A DNA stretch of 12,084 nt from an uncultured Clostridia bacterium (GTDB lineage: Bacteria > Bacillota > Clostridia > Oscillospirales > Oscillospiraceae). The notes beneath the pieces are model-generated. The model did not search any database. It worked only from the letters and a program-made list of their open reading frames with translations, and was not told the origin of the DNA. The position numbers and the translations under genes are program-made. Shown here in pieces: positions 1-6,381 of this stretch; position 1 is the stretch's first letter; every line of letters begins with the position of its first letter. The stretch covers positions 1 through 12,084 of the forward strand of contig CAMWTG010000055.1 of assembly GCA_947177115.1 (NCBI GenBank), in the 5' to 3' direction.

Positions 1-84
1 CTCCTCCTCTTCCCCCTCCCCGTCCAGCCTGACGGCGTCCAGCAGGACCCGCCGCATCATCCGGTCCAGTTCCTGATCGGTCAC
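1..84 (-). CDS. Partial gene: N-terminus of probable sigma-factor partner (anti-sigma-like) protein
   Basis: Only the first 28 codons are in the window; the gene continues past position 1. The start is taken as GTG at 84-82, which overlaps the TGA stop of the sigma factor in a GTGA arrangement, the usual sign of translational coupling. An AAGGAGG ribosome-binding site lies in the sigma gene's last codons (about 95-103). The visible protein begins VTDQELDRMMRRVLLDAVRL and then becomes very acidic (DGEGEEEE). ECF sigma factors are commonly followed by a membrane anti-sigma gene, and short N-termini of this kind precede a transmembrane segment in such proteins; the membrane part cannot be seen here. 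Role is inferred from position only. An ATG at 60-58 is a weaker alternative start. Confidence 0.6.
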   Translation of the reverse strand, partial: MTDQELDRMMRRVLLDAVRLDGEGEEEE

Positions 85-608
85 AGATGGAATCCCTCCT
101 TTTCCAGTATCTCCCGCAGGAGCGCGCGCCCCCGGCTGGCCCGGGTGCTCACCGCCGTCTCGGAGATGCCCAGCCGCTGGGCGGTCTCCCGGTCCGTGTA
201 CCCCAGCAGCGCCTTCATCTCCAGCACCTGCCGGTACGTCTCCGGCAGGCTGGCGAACAGCTCCACCAGGGCCGCGTAGTCCGACACGTCCTCCGCCCGG
301 GCGGAGGCGGTCTCCCAGTCCTCCTCCAGGGAGAGGGCGCGCTTTCTCTTCCGGAGGATCATCCTGGCTTCGTTCTTCACTATAGAAATGAGCCAGAAGG
401 GCAGTTCCTCACACGGGATCTGATAAATTTTTTCAAAATGCCGGACGACCTGAACGAAGGTGTTCTGGATGGCATCCTCGGCGTCGCGCCGGTCCTGCAG
501 GATGCCCATGGCGACCCGCTCCAGCCGCCCGTGGTACTGGGCGTAGACGGCGCGGAACCGCCGCCGGTCCTCCTCGCTTTCCAGCGCGGACAGAAAGAAA
601 GTCAACAT
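81..608 (-). CDS. ECF-type RNA polymerase sigma factor (sigma-70 family)
   Basis: 175-aa protein of normal ECF sigma length. Residues about 18-88 form region 2, including the conserved stretch DAEDAIQNTFVQVVRHF (42-58) that binds core polymerase and melts the -10 element. Residues about 112-168 form region 4: LPETYRQVLEMKALLGYTDR leads into the helix-turn-helix (RETAQRLGISETAVSTRASRG), which recognises the -35 element. The linker between them (about 89-111) is acidic and short. The gene overlaps the next one by 4 nt (GTGA), suggesting that sigma and its presumed regulator are made together. Start at 608 has only a modest CAGGG ribosome-binding site upstream. Target promoters and inducing signal cannot be told from sequence. 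Confidence 0.92.
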   Translation of the reverse strand: MLTFFLSALESEEDRRRFRAVYAQYHGRLERVAMGILQDRRDAEDAIQNTFVQVVRHFEKIYQIPCEELPFWLISIVKNEARMILRKRKRALSLEEDWETASARAEDVSDYAALVELFASLPETYRQVLEMKALLGYTDRETAQRLGISETAVSTRASRGRALLREILEKEGFHL

Positions 609-626
609 ATGATGTACCCTGTGCAG

Positions 627-662
627 GCAAGCTCCCAGCTGCGGCGGCAGCCGGGAGCTTGC
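627..662 (-). other. Long hairpin just after pepD stop
   Basis: Arms 627-636 (GCAAGCTCCC) and 653-662 (GGGAGCTTGC) pair perfectly, and after one A/C mismatch a further 5 bp (GCTGC 638-642 with GCAGC 647-651) pair inside. It begins 15 nt after the pepD stop codon on the minus strand. It resembles a transcription terminator stem but has no T tract on the minus-strand exit side, so it may be a weak or factor-assisted terminator, or a 3'-end stabiliser between pepD and the sigma gene. Confidence 0.6.
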
Positions 663-677
663 ATCGTATGGCAGACC

Positions 678-2117
678 TTACAGCTCCTCCAGCACCCTGC
701 GCAGGTAGTCCCAGGTCCTCTGCACGGAGGCGATGCTCATCCGCTCCCGCGTGCTGTGGACGTCCCGGAGGTCGGGGCCGATGGACACGGCGTCCAGTCC
801 GGGGATCTTCCCGGCGAAGAGGCCGCACTCCAGCCCGGCGTGGATGGCCTCCACCTGCATCTCCTTCCCGGCGGTCTCCCGCCAGACCCGGAGCATGACG
901 TCCCGGAGGGGGGAATCCTTCCGGTATTCCCAGGGCGGGTAGGCCCCCCGCCGGGAGAAGCTGCCGCCGTACTGCGCGGCCAGGTCCTCCAGCCGGGCGC
1001 ACAGCGCCTCCTGCTCCGCCGCCACGCTGCTGCGCACAGCGCTGGACAGGGACAGCCGCCCCTCCTCCAGCCGCAGGATGCCCAGGTTCAGACTGGTCTG
1101 CACCAGGCCGGGGATGTCCCGGCTCATGGCCTGCACGCCGTTGGGGCAGTCATCCAGCAGGGAGAGCACGGCCTGGCTGTCCTCCCGGGAGAGGGCCGCC
1201 CGCGGGGCGTTGGACTGTACACAGCTCGTTTTTACGTGCAGGCCGGATTCGAGGGAATTCACTTCAAGATCAAACCCATTTTCGCAATACTGCCGGAAAG
1301 AGGCCAGCACGTCCGCGTCCCCGGCCAGGAACACGGCCTCGGCCTCCTTGGGGATGGCATTGTCCTGCATACCGCCGGAGAGGGAGATCAGACGGACGCC
1401 CCCGACCTTCTGCAGGCACGCCCCCAGCAGCTTGTTGGCATTGGTCAGCCCCTTGTGGATCTCCATGCCGGAGTGGCCGCCCCGCCCGCCGGAGACGGCG
1501 AGGGTACACACCGCGCCCTCCGCCTCCTCCACGGGGTATTCCCGCAGGATGTCGCACCGGCTCCCCCCGGCGCAGCTGACGGTGAGCACCCCCTCGTCCT
1601 CGCTGTCCAGGTTGATGAGCCTCCGGCCCTGCAAGTCCGAGCAGTCCAGCCCGTTGGCTCCCAGCAGGCCGACCTCCTCGTCCACGGTCAGCACCGCCTC
1701 GATGGGCGGGTGGACGGCGGTCTCATCGTCCAGCAGGGCCAGGATCATCGCCACGGCGATACCGTTGTCGCCGCCCAGGGTGGTGCCCCGGGCCTTCACC
1801 CAGCCGTCCTGGACCTCCAGCTCCAGGGGGTCCTTCTCAAAGTCGTGGCCCAGGCCGCTCTCCTGGACGCACACCATGTCCAGGTGGCCCTGCAGGATCA
1901 CCGCCGGGTGGTCCTCATAGCCGGGGGAGGCGGATCTCCAGATGACCACGTTGCCCAGCGCGTCCCTCCGGTACCGCAGGCCCCGGGCCTTTGCGAAGTC
2001 CTCCGCCCAGGCGCTGGCGGCGGCGGTGTTGCCGGAGCCGTGGGGGATGCGGGCCAGCTCCTCGAAAAAGTGGAATACGCTCTTGGGTCCCAGATCTGTC
2101 AAAACAAAGTCGTTCAT
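678..2117 (-). CDS. pepD: Aminoacyl-histidine dipeptidase (M20 family, PepD/carnosinase-type)
   Basis: 479-aa cytosolic zinc dipeptidase of the M20C group, close to the usual 480-490 aa. These enzymes cut Xaa-His and other dipeptides during peptide use. Metal and catalytic motifs are all visible: H78 and D80 in GHLDMV, D117 in GGDNG (bridging Asp), the E147-E148 pair in DEEVGL, D171/D174 in NLDSED, H215 in GGRGGHSGMEIH (dimer/lid region) and H454 in DVHSTRERM near the C-terminus. The lid domain lies roughly at 190-385. Start chosen at ATG 2117-2115 because GGAGG (2129-2125) sits 7 nt upstream; the ATG just before it (2120) would add one Met. A longer reading to 2159 lacks a ribosome-binding site. 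It stands between asnA and the sigma gene on the same strand, but hairpins on both sides suggest a separate transcript. Confidence 0.95.
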   Translation of the reverse strand: MNDFVLTDLGPKSVFHFFEELARIPHGSGNTAAASAWAEDFAKARGLRYRRDALGNVVIWRSASPGYEDHPAVILQGHLDMVCVQESGLGHDFEKDPLELEVQDGWVKARGTTLGGDNGIAVAMILALLDDETAVHPPIEAVLTVDEEVGLLGANGLDCSDLQGRRLINLDSEDEGVLTVSCAGGSRCDILREYPVEEAEGAVCTLAVSGGRGGHSGMEIHKGLTNANKLLGACLQKVGGVRLISLSGGMQDNAIPKEAEAVFLAGDADVLASFRQYCENGFDLEVNSLESGLHVKTSCVQSNAPRAALSREDSQAVLSLLDDCPNGVQAMSRDIPGLVQTSLNLGILRLEEGRLSLSSAVRSSVAAEQEALCARLEDLAAQYGGSFSRRGAYPPWEYRKDSPLRDVMLRVWRETAGKEMQVEAIHAGLECGLFAGKIPGLDAVSIGPDLRDVHSTRERMSIASVQRTWDYLRRVLEEL

Positions 2118-2165
2118 CATTGTTCCTCCATCAAAATACAAAATGTCGGATATCCGCAATATCTT

Positions 2166-2247
2166 GTAGGGCGCGACGACCCCGGCGCGCCGTACGGGTC
2201 ATTGGGCAATGGACGGCGGAGCGGCGCGCCGGGTCGTCCCGCCCTAC
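2166..2247. repeat. 82-bp palindromic intergenic repeat (copy 1)
   Basis: Inverted arms 2166-2192 and 2222-2247, bounded by GTAGGG and CCCTAC, match at all but one mismatch and a 1-nt gap, with a 29-nt centre. The arms are nearly pure GC (CGGCGCGCCG core). It has the same boundaries and architecture as the repeat at 4562-4646, though the inner sequence differs. No ORF or clear target-site duplication is seen. Such GTAGGG...CCCTAC elements are, from memory, frequent between genes in Oscillospiraceae; REP- or MITE-like origin is inference. Confidence 0.75.
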
Positions 2248-2257
2248 GGGATCGCGC

Positions 2258-2282
2258 GTAGACCGCAGTCCCTGCGGTCTAC
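2258..2282 (-). other. Perfect 11-bp hairpin overlapping the asnA stop codon
   Basis: GTAGACCGCAG (2258-2268) and CTGCGGTCTAC (2272-2282) are perfectly complementary around a 3-nt loop. The asnA TAG stop (2281-2279) lies inside the arm. On the minus strand it is followed by GC-rich sequence rather than a T run, so it is not a standard rho-independent terminator. It may stabilise the asnA mRNA 3' end or act with the adjoining palindromic repeat. Confidence 0.6.
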
Positions 2283-3295
2283 AGCAGCTGTACCCCGGCC
2301 TCCCCGCAGATATCCAGGGTCTCCTGGTCCCACAGGCTCACCTGCACCTCGCCGATGTGGCAGCAGCCGATCATCAGCATGCACAGCCGGCTCTGGCCGA
2401 TGCCGCCGCCCATGGTCAGGGGCAGCTCGTTGTTGAGGAGCATTTTGTGGAAGGGCAGCTCCCGCCGCTGCTCGCAGCCCGCCAGCTTCAGCTGCCGGTC
2501 CAGGCTCTCCGGGTCCACCCGGACGCCCATGGAGCTGATCTCAAAGGCCCGGCCCAGCACATCGTTCCACATGAGGATGTCGCCGTTGAGCTCCCAGTCA
2601 TCGTAGTCCGGGGCCCGGCCATCGTGCTTCTGGCCGCTTTTCAGGGTCTTGCCGATCTGCATGAGGAACACGGTCCTGTGGCCCTCCCGCATGTAGGCGG
2701 TCTCCCGCTCCTGGGGGGGCAGGTGGGGGTACATGTCCTCCAGCTCCTGGGTGGTGATGAAGCTGACCTCCCGGTCCAGGTGGGTCTTGACTTGGGGGAA
2801 GGCCCGGCGCAGGGCGTCGCAGGTGTCGCACACCGCCCCCACGATGGAGCGGACGGTGTACTGGAGGAAGTCCACGTTCCGGTCGGCTCTGGTAATGACC
2901 TTCTCCCAGTCCCACTGGTCCACGTAGACGGAGTGGATGTTGTCCAGGCTCTCGTCCCGGCGGATGGCGTTCATGTCGGTGTACAGGCCGTTGCCGGGGT
3001 AGAAGCCGTAGCGTTTGAGGGCCAGGCGCTTCCACTTGGCCAGGGAGTGGACCACCTCGCCCTGGGCCCCGCCCACGGCGGGGATGTCGAAGCCCACGGG
3101 CCGTTCCACGCCGTTGAGGTTGTCGTTGAGGCCGGAGTCTCTGTCCACGAACAGCGGCGCGGAGACCCGGCGGAGGTTCAGGGCGAATTTCAGGTTCTCC
3201 TGAAAGCTGCTCTTGACGAACTCGATGGCCCGCTGCATGTCGTAGCCGCAGAGGGGGGAGCGGTATCCCTGGGGAATGGTACAGGTATTCATCAT
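2279..3295 (-). CDS. asnA: Aspartate-ammonia ligase (asparagine synthetase A)
   Basis: 338-aa cytosolic enzyme that makes asparagine from aspartate, ammonia and ATP; length matches the family (about 330-340 aa). It has the class II aminoacyl-tRNA-synthetase-like fold. Diagnostic stretches: SLAKWKRLAL (84-93), LYTDMNAIRRDE (104-115), HSVYVDQWDWEKVI (121-134), the aspartyl-adenylate region DGRAPDYDDW...LNGDILMWN (225-244), FEISSMGVRVD (251-261), and the motif-3-like GGGIGQSRLCMLM (296-308). The start at 3295 has AGGAGG 5 nt upstream; the second ATG (3292) is 8 nt from it and equally possible, changing only one residue. No T-box-like leader is seen upstream. The gene is divergent from the nucleotidyltransferase at 3715 across a 419-bp gap. 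Confidence 0.96.
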   Translation of the reverse strand: MMNTCTIPQGYRSPLCGYDMQRAIEFVKSSFQENLKFALNLRRVSAPLFVDRDSGLNDNLNGVERPVGFDIPAVGGAQGEVVHSLAKWKRLALKRYGFYPGNGLYTDMNAIRRDESLDNIHSVYVDQWDWEKVITRADRNVDFLQYTVRSIVGAVCDTCDALRRAFPQVKTHLDREVSFITTQELEDMYPHLPPQERETAYMREGHRTVFLMQIGKTLKSGQKHDGRAPDYDDWELNGDILMWNDVLGRAFEISSMGVRVDPESLDRQLKLAGCEQRRELPFHKMLLNNELPLTMGGGIGQSRLCMLMIGCCHIGEVQVSLWDQETLDICGEAGVQLL

Positions 3296-3714
3296 ATTGT
3301 CCTCCTGAAATGGAATAAATGCTGATCACCTATATGATACACCATATCCTGCGGAAATGCACGAAAAATTTGCATCGGGGGCGGGGGAGATCCCCCGCCG
3401 TCCGGACCTTCCGCCGGTTTTGCCTGTGCGCCTTGCAGCAGACGGATCCCTGTGTTACAATGCAAATGAGACGCGGCAAAAGTCTGAGGAGGAGCATAGC
3501 GGTTTGCTCGTCCTTTCAGTATGCCATATTGCTCAGCGCTCCAAAAGAGATCCGGCTGCAGCGGGTGAAAAACCGCTCCCTGGAAAAATCCGGCGGCAGG
3601 ATGCTGCCGGGCGGCGATCTGTACGAACAGGAACGCCGGTTCTTTGCGTTTGCTGCGTCCAGAGACGTCCGGTGGAAATACTTGGAAAACATCAACAAAG
3701 CGGGGAGCAGGAAA
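3296..3714. other. 419-bp intergenic region between asnA and nucleotidyltransferase
   Basis: Holds the asnA ribosome-binding site (3301-3306) and the plus-strand promoter at 3433-3461. The nucleotidyltransferase frame stays open upstream to 3319, but that stretch has no recognisable domain, codon pattern or good start. A 6-bp hairpin (CGGCAG/CTGCCG, about 3594-3609) lies in the presumed 250-nt leader. No RNA family is recognised. A convincing asnA promoter was not found: only a TATCAT-like -10 without a -35. Confidence 0.5.
3433..3461 (+). promoter_or_regulatory. Candidate sigma-A promoter for the nucleotidyltransferase gene
   Basis: TTGCAG (3433-3438), a 17-nt spacer and TACAAT (3456-3461; 5 of 6 to consensus). 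The -35 is weak (TTG only), but spacing is ideal. A transcript from here would have a leader of about 245 nt before the chosen start at 3715, which is longer than usual. Confidence 0.5.
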
Positions 3715-4500
3715 ATGTACACACATCATAAAGAATCGATAGAAATACTGAAAAAATATTACAAGGAGCAGGGCGCGATCGCTGTGATACTCGGCGGCTC
3801 CATTGCAAAAGGAACGGAAAGAGCAGATTCAGATATTGACGCTATGGTCGTGCTGCAGCCGGAAGATCATGCCGGAAAGGCAGAAGCAAAAGCGACAGCG
3901 GAAACGATAAACGGTTTATGCACATACAGCGGGGGCTATTTTGATATCAAATACATGACGAAAGAGTATCTGACCGACCTGGCAAGGAGGGGAAGCGAAC
4001 CGGCGAGAAACGGCTTTTTGGGGGCAAAGGTCCTGTTTTCCGACGACAGCGAGATCGAACAGATCATAACCGGCATCCCGGTATTTCAGAAAGCGGAAAA
4101 GGAAGAAAAGCTCCTGTCCTTTTACTCCGATTTTTGGCTGAATTACTACTATTTTTTAAAATCATGCCCAATAGACGGCTATATGAGGATGCGGACTGTT
4201 GCGGAAATCATTTATAGTCTTTACAGAATGATCTTGCAGGAAAACGAAATATTGTTTGACTGCAACCGGAGATTGGAGCAGCAGGTTGAAAGTATATCCT
4301 CAGAAACTGCTGAGCTGGTAGAAAGAGCGAGAATTTTGGAGACTTCGCAAATGGCAGAGGATGCGGACAGATTTGTAGAAAAATTTTATGAGATTACAAA
4401 ATACGTACCGCCTCGGGATCTGAGCGAAGTTTTAACTACATATGCGAAAGACTTCCAGGAATGGTGGAGAGAACCAAGGCCCAACATAAATGAATGGTAA
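3715..4500 (+). CDS. Nucleotidyltransferase of the polymerase-beta superfamily (aminoglycoside-adenylyltransferase-like)
   Basis: 261-aa protein. The N-terminal nucleotidyltransferase motif is intact: GGS (27-29), then SDID giving metal-binding D40 and D42, with a third acidic residue at D77 in YFDIKY. The C-terminal half (about 130-261) is predicted helical, with LLSFYSDFWLNYYYF and MRMRTVAEIIYSLYRMILQ, ending in WWREPRPNINEW. Members transfer a nucleotide from NTP to a small molecule or protein; substrate is unknown here and drug resistance should not be assumed. ATG 3715 follows GGGGAGCAGGAAA, a fair ribosome-binding site, and starts the domain at the expected place. The gene is clearly more AT-rich than its neighbours and has an isolated opposite orientation with its own promoter and downstream terminator, consistent with acquisition by transfer. 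Confidence 0.85.
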   Translation: MYTHHKESIEILKKYYKEQGAIAVILGGSIAKGTERADSDIDAMVVLQPEDHAGKAEAKATAETINGLCTYSGGYFDIKYMTKEYLTDLARRGSEPARNGFLGAKVLFSDDSEIEQIITGIPVFQKAEKEEKLLSFYSDFWLNYYYFLKSCPIDGYMRMRTVAEIIYSLYRMILQENEILFDCNRRLEQQVESISSETAELVERARILETSQMAEDADRFVEKFYEITKYVPPRDLSEVLTTYAKDFQEWWREPRPNINEW

Positions 4501-4561
4501 ATCCCGCGCCTCACAGAAATCGATTTTTTGAAACACAATCCCCTGAAAAGGCAGGATCCGT

Positions 4562-4646
4562 GTAGGGGCCGATGTCCTCATCGGCCCGTTTGGCAGAATT
4601 CCGGCATATGGTGGAAAAACGGCCCGATGAGGACATCGGGCCCTAC
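4562..4646. repeat. 85-bp palindromic intergenic repeat (copy 2)
   Basis: Arms 4562-4590 and 4618-4646, bounded by GTAGGG and CCCTAC, pair at 27 of 29 positions across a 27-nt centre. Each arm also folds on itself: GGCCGATG with CATCGGCC around TCCT (4567-4586), and GGCCCGATG with CATCGGGCC around AGGA (4621-4642). The two positions where the arms differ keep pairing inside each arm. Architecture matches the repeat at 2166-2247. It lies 61 nt downstream of the nucleotidyltransferase stop. Confidence 0.8.
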
Positions 4647-4752
4647 GGGGCTGCTTGGCAGCTATATTTGATAATTGCCTATAGGAGATGATCCGGATAC
4701 AGGTTAATTAGCGCCTCTGTGGAGACCGAAGCAAGCGCTCCATAGACGAACG
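4647..4752. other. Unassigned intergenic stretch ahead of terminator
   Basis: The gap 4501-4822 holds the palindromic repeat, this stretch and the terminator. The stretch is locally AT-rich (TATATTTGATAATTGCCTATAGG around 4662-4684, an unproven promoter-like patch) and then carries AGCG...CGCT pairing at about 4710-4739. No coding potential or RNA family is recognised. A small RNA ending at the terminator is possible but unproven. Confidence 0.3.
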
Positions 4753-4785
4753 CCGCCCCGGCCTGGACAAGGCCGGGGCGGTTTT
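4753..4785 (+). terminator. Rho-independent terminator, plus strand
   Basis: Perfect 11-bp GC stem CCGCCCCGGCC (4753-4763) / GGCCGGGGCGG (4771-4781), 7-nt loop, then TTTT (4782-4785). It would end plus-strand transcripts from the nucleotidyltransferase or a small RNA upstream of it. It also sits 41 nt beyond the convergent SPFH gene's stop; on that strand there is no T tract, so termination there would be weaker. Confidence 0.8.
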
Positions 4786-4822
4786 GATACCAAAAGAAGA
4801 ATCAAGAAGAAGAGAGCGCGGA

Positions 4823-5716
4823 CTACTTCCGGTCCGCCTCCAACAGCGCTTTTGCGCTGCTGGCCAGACCGGCAAGGCCCTGGATCTCGCTGGGGATGAT
4901 GATCTTGGTGGCCTTGCCATCGGCGGCGGCCTGGAATGCCTCCAGCGCCTTGATCTTGACCACCTGGTCGTTGGGGTTGGCTTCGTTCAGAAGCTTGATG
5001 GAGTCCGCAAGGGCCTGCTGGACCTTCAGGATCGCGGCGGCCTGGCCCTCTGCCTCCAGGATGGCGGCCTGCTTGGCGGCATCGGCCCGGAGAATGGCGG
5101 ACTGCTTCTCGCCTTCCGCAACCAGGATCTGGCTCTCCTTCTGGCCCTGGGCCTGGAGGATGGCTTCCCGGCGCTCGCGCTCGGCGCGCATCTGCTTCTC
5201 CATGGAGTCCTGGATGTCGCGGGGCGGGATGATGTTCTTCAGCTCCACCCGGTTGACCTTGATGCCCCAGGGGTCCGTGGCCTCGTCCAGGATGGAGCGC
5301 ATCTGGGTGTTGATGTGGTCACGGCTGGTGAGGGACTGGTCCAGCTCCAGATCGCCAATGATGTTGCGCAGCGTGGTGGCGGTCAGGTTCTCGATGGCGC
5401 TCATAGGGTGCTCCACGCCGTAGGCGTACAGCTTGGGGTCGATGATCTGGAAATAGATGACGGTGTCGATCTGCATGGTGACGTTGTCCTTGGTGATGAC
5501 GGGCTGGGGGGCGAAGTCAACGACCTGCTCCTTCAGGCTCACCCGCTTGGCCACCCGGTCGATAAATGGCACCTTGATATGGACGCCTACGCCCCAGGTG
5601 GTCTGATACGCCCCCAGGCGCTCCACCACGAAGGCGCGGGACTGCTGGACGACCTGGATGTTGGTGACCAGCAGGATCAGGATGATGACGCCGATGGCGG
5701 CAAGGATATACGGCAT
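4823..5716 (-). CDS. SPFH/stomatin-type membrane protein (QmcA-like)
   Basis: 297-aa protein: one N-terminal transmembrane segment (about 3-19, ILAAIGVIILILLVTNI), an SPFH/band-7 domain (about 22-170: VVERLGAYQTTWGVGVHIKVPFIDRV, VDFAPQPVITKDNV, IDPKLYAYGVEHP, WGIKVNRVELKNIIPP), a charged coiled coil rich in Ala, Glu and Arg (about 170-235), and a short C-terminal tail. These proteins form large membrane-bound rings that organise lipid domains and modulate proteases such as FtsH; the exact role in Firmicutes is poorly defined. Length fits the QmcA group (about 300 aa). Start at 5716 was chosen for the AAGGAGG at 5725-5731, 8 nt upstream; an in-frame extension to 5842 crosses the promoter and has no such site. 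The NfeD-type partner often found next to this family is absent. Confidence 0.93.
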   Translation of the reverse strand: MPYILAAIGVIILILLVTNIQVVQQSRAFVVERLGAYQTTWGVGVHIKVPFIDRVAKRVSLKEQVVDFAPQPVITKDNVTMQIDTVIYFQIIDPKLYAYGVEHPMSAIENLTATTLRNIIGDLELDQSLTSRDHINTQMRSILDEATDPWGIKVNRVELKNIIPPRDIQDSMEKQMRAERERREAILQAQGQKESQILVAEGEKQSAILRADAAKQAAILEAEGQAAAILKVQQALADSIKLLNEANPNDQVVKIKALEAFQAAADGKATKIIIPSEIQGLAGLASSAKALLEADRK

Positions 5717-5746
5717 AGCGTTTCCCTCCTTATTTTGGATAGGGAT

Positions 5747-5775
5747 AGTATACCACGGCGGACGGCAGATTTCCA
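5747..5775 (-). promoter_or_regulatory. Sigma-A promoter for the SPFH gene
   Basis: On the minus strand TGGAAA (5775-5770), a 17-nt spacer and TATACT (5752-5747), about 15 nt before the AAGGAGG site. The hexamers match consensus at 4 and 5 of 6 positions. The promoter lies between the stop of the upstream lipoprotein (5811) and the SPFH start, so the SPFH gene can be transcribed independently of the binding-protein cluster. Confidence 0.65.
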
Positions 5776-5810
5776 CTATAATTTTTTGAACCAGTTTACC
5801 TGCAATGGGG

Positions 5811-6326
5811 TTATGTGACTGCAAATGGCAGATCAAGGACACAAACTAGTTCCTCGGCGGCATTTTTGCCAAATTTGAACGCAACACTTGCCTCTGCAAT
5901 ATAGTTCCCGGGAGCGAATCCGCCAAAGAGTTCATATTCCACTGCGCCTGTGAAAACTTCTATGGAATATTCTTTCCCTTTCTCCAATTCCGAGGCGCTC
6001 CGAGAATCTCCCGCTACAAAGGGCAGTATGGCGGTTCCGTCCTGATTCATCAGTTCTACTCCACCGATTGGGTCTCCATGCCAAATTGTTATACTTGGTT
6101 CGTCCCCGATATATTCGATTTTAAGCTCAAAACATAATGGAGCTTCTTTTTGCATTTGTCTGGAATCATATTCATACTTGGGGGACGAACATGTGACGCG
6201 AAACATACTATTACATACGGCGCTGGCTTTCACAGGGGATGATCCCGGTACCGTTCCCGCATCCGTGCATCCATATAGCAGGGTACTTAGCAGCAACAGG
6301 GCGAGCGCCCATCGACAGATCCTCAT
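5811..6326 (-). CDS. Small predicted lipoprotein, possibly beta-sandwich
   Basis: 171-aa protein with a clear lipoprotein signal: MRICRWALALLLLSTLLYGC with lipobox LYGC (Cys20), so it is probably anchored on the outer face of the membrane. The mature part alternates hydrophobic strands and turns (FELKIEYIGDEPSITIWHG, YSIEVFTGAVEYELFGGFAPGNYIAEASVAFKFG), which suggests an all-beta, Ig-like fold; a loose likeness to BsuPI-type inhibitor domains is a guess. Start at 6326 has GGAGG (6339-6335) 8 nt upstream; an extension to 6356 would put charged residues before the signal and lacks a site. It follows the third binding protein by 55 nt with no promoter between, so it is probably the last gene of that transcript. 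GC content is lower than in the housekeeping genes. Function unknown. Confidence 0.8.
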   Translation of the reverse strand: MRICRWALALLLLSTLLYGCTDAGTVPGSSPVKASAVCNSMFRVTCSSPKYEYDSRQMQKEAPLCFELKIEYIGDEPSITIWHGDPIGGVELMNQDGTAILPFVAGDSRSASELEKGKEYSIEVFTGAVEYELFGGFAPGNYIAEASVAFKFGKNAAEELVCVLDLPFAVT

Positions 6327-6381
6327 ATTGGCAGCCTCCATAATGCAAAACTTCATCCAGCTATGCGTTTTCCGGCCAGGG

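Noticed and set aside
87..2261. 724-codon plus-strand open frame over the sigma and pepD genes
   Set aside because: It is antisense to two clear genes, rich in Pro, Gly, Leu, His and Arg as expected from GC-rich shadow frames, and has no recognisable domain or start signal.
3296..3500. T-box leader for asnA
   Set aside because: No specifier-type stem or AGGGTGG-like antiterminator sequence was found on the minus strand upstream of asnA.
3319..3714. N-terminal extension of the nucleotidyltransferase
   Set aside because: The frame is open, but the added 132 residues have no domain character, would begin upstream of the candidate promoter, and the family's N-terminus fits a start at 3715.
4784..5818. 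344-codon plus-strand frame over the SPFH gene
   Set aside because: It is a low-complexity Asp/Gly/Leu/His shadow of the real gene with no ribosome-binding site.
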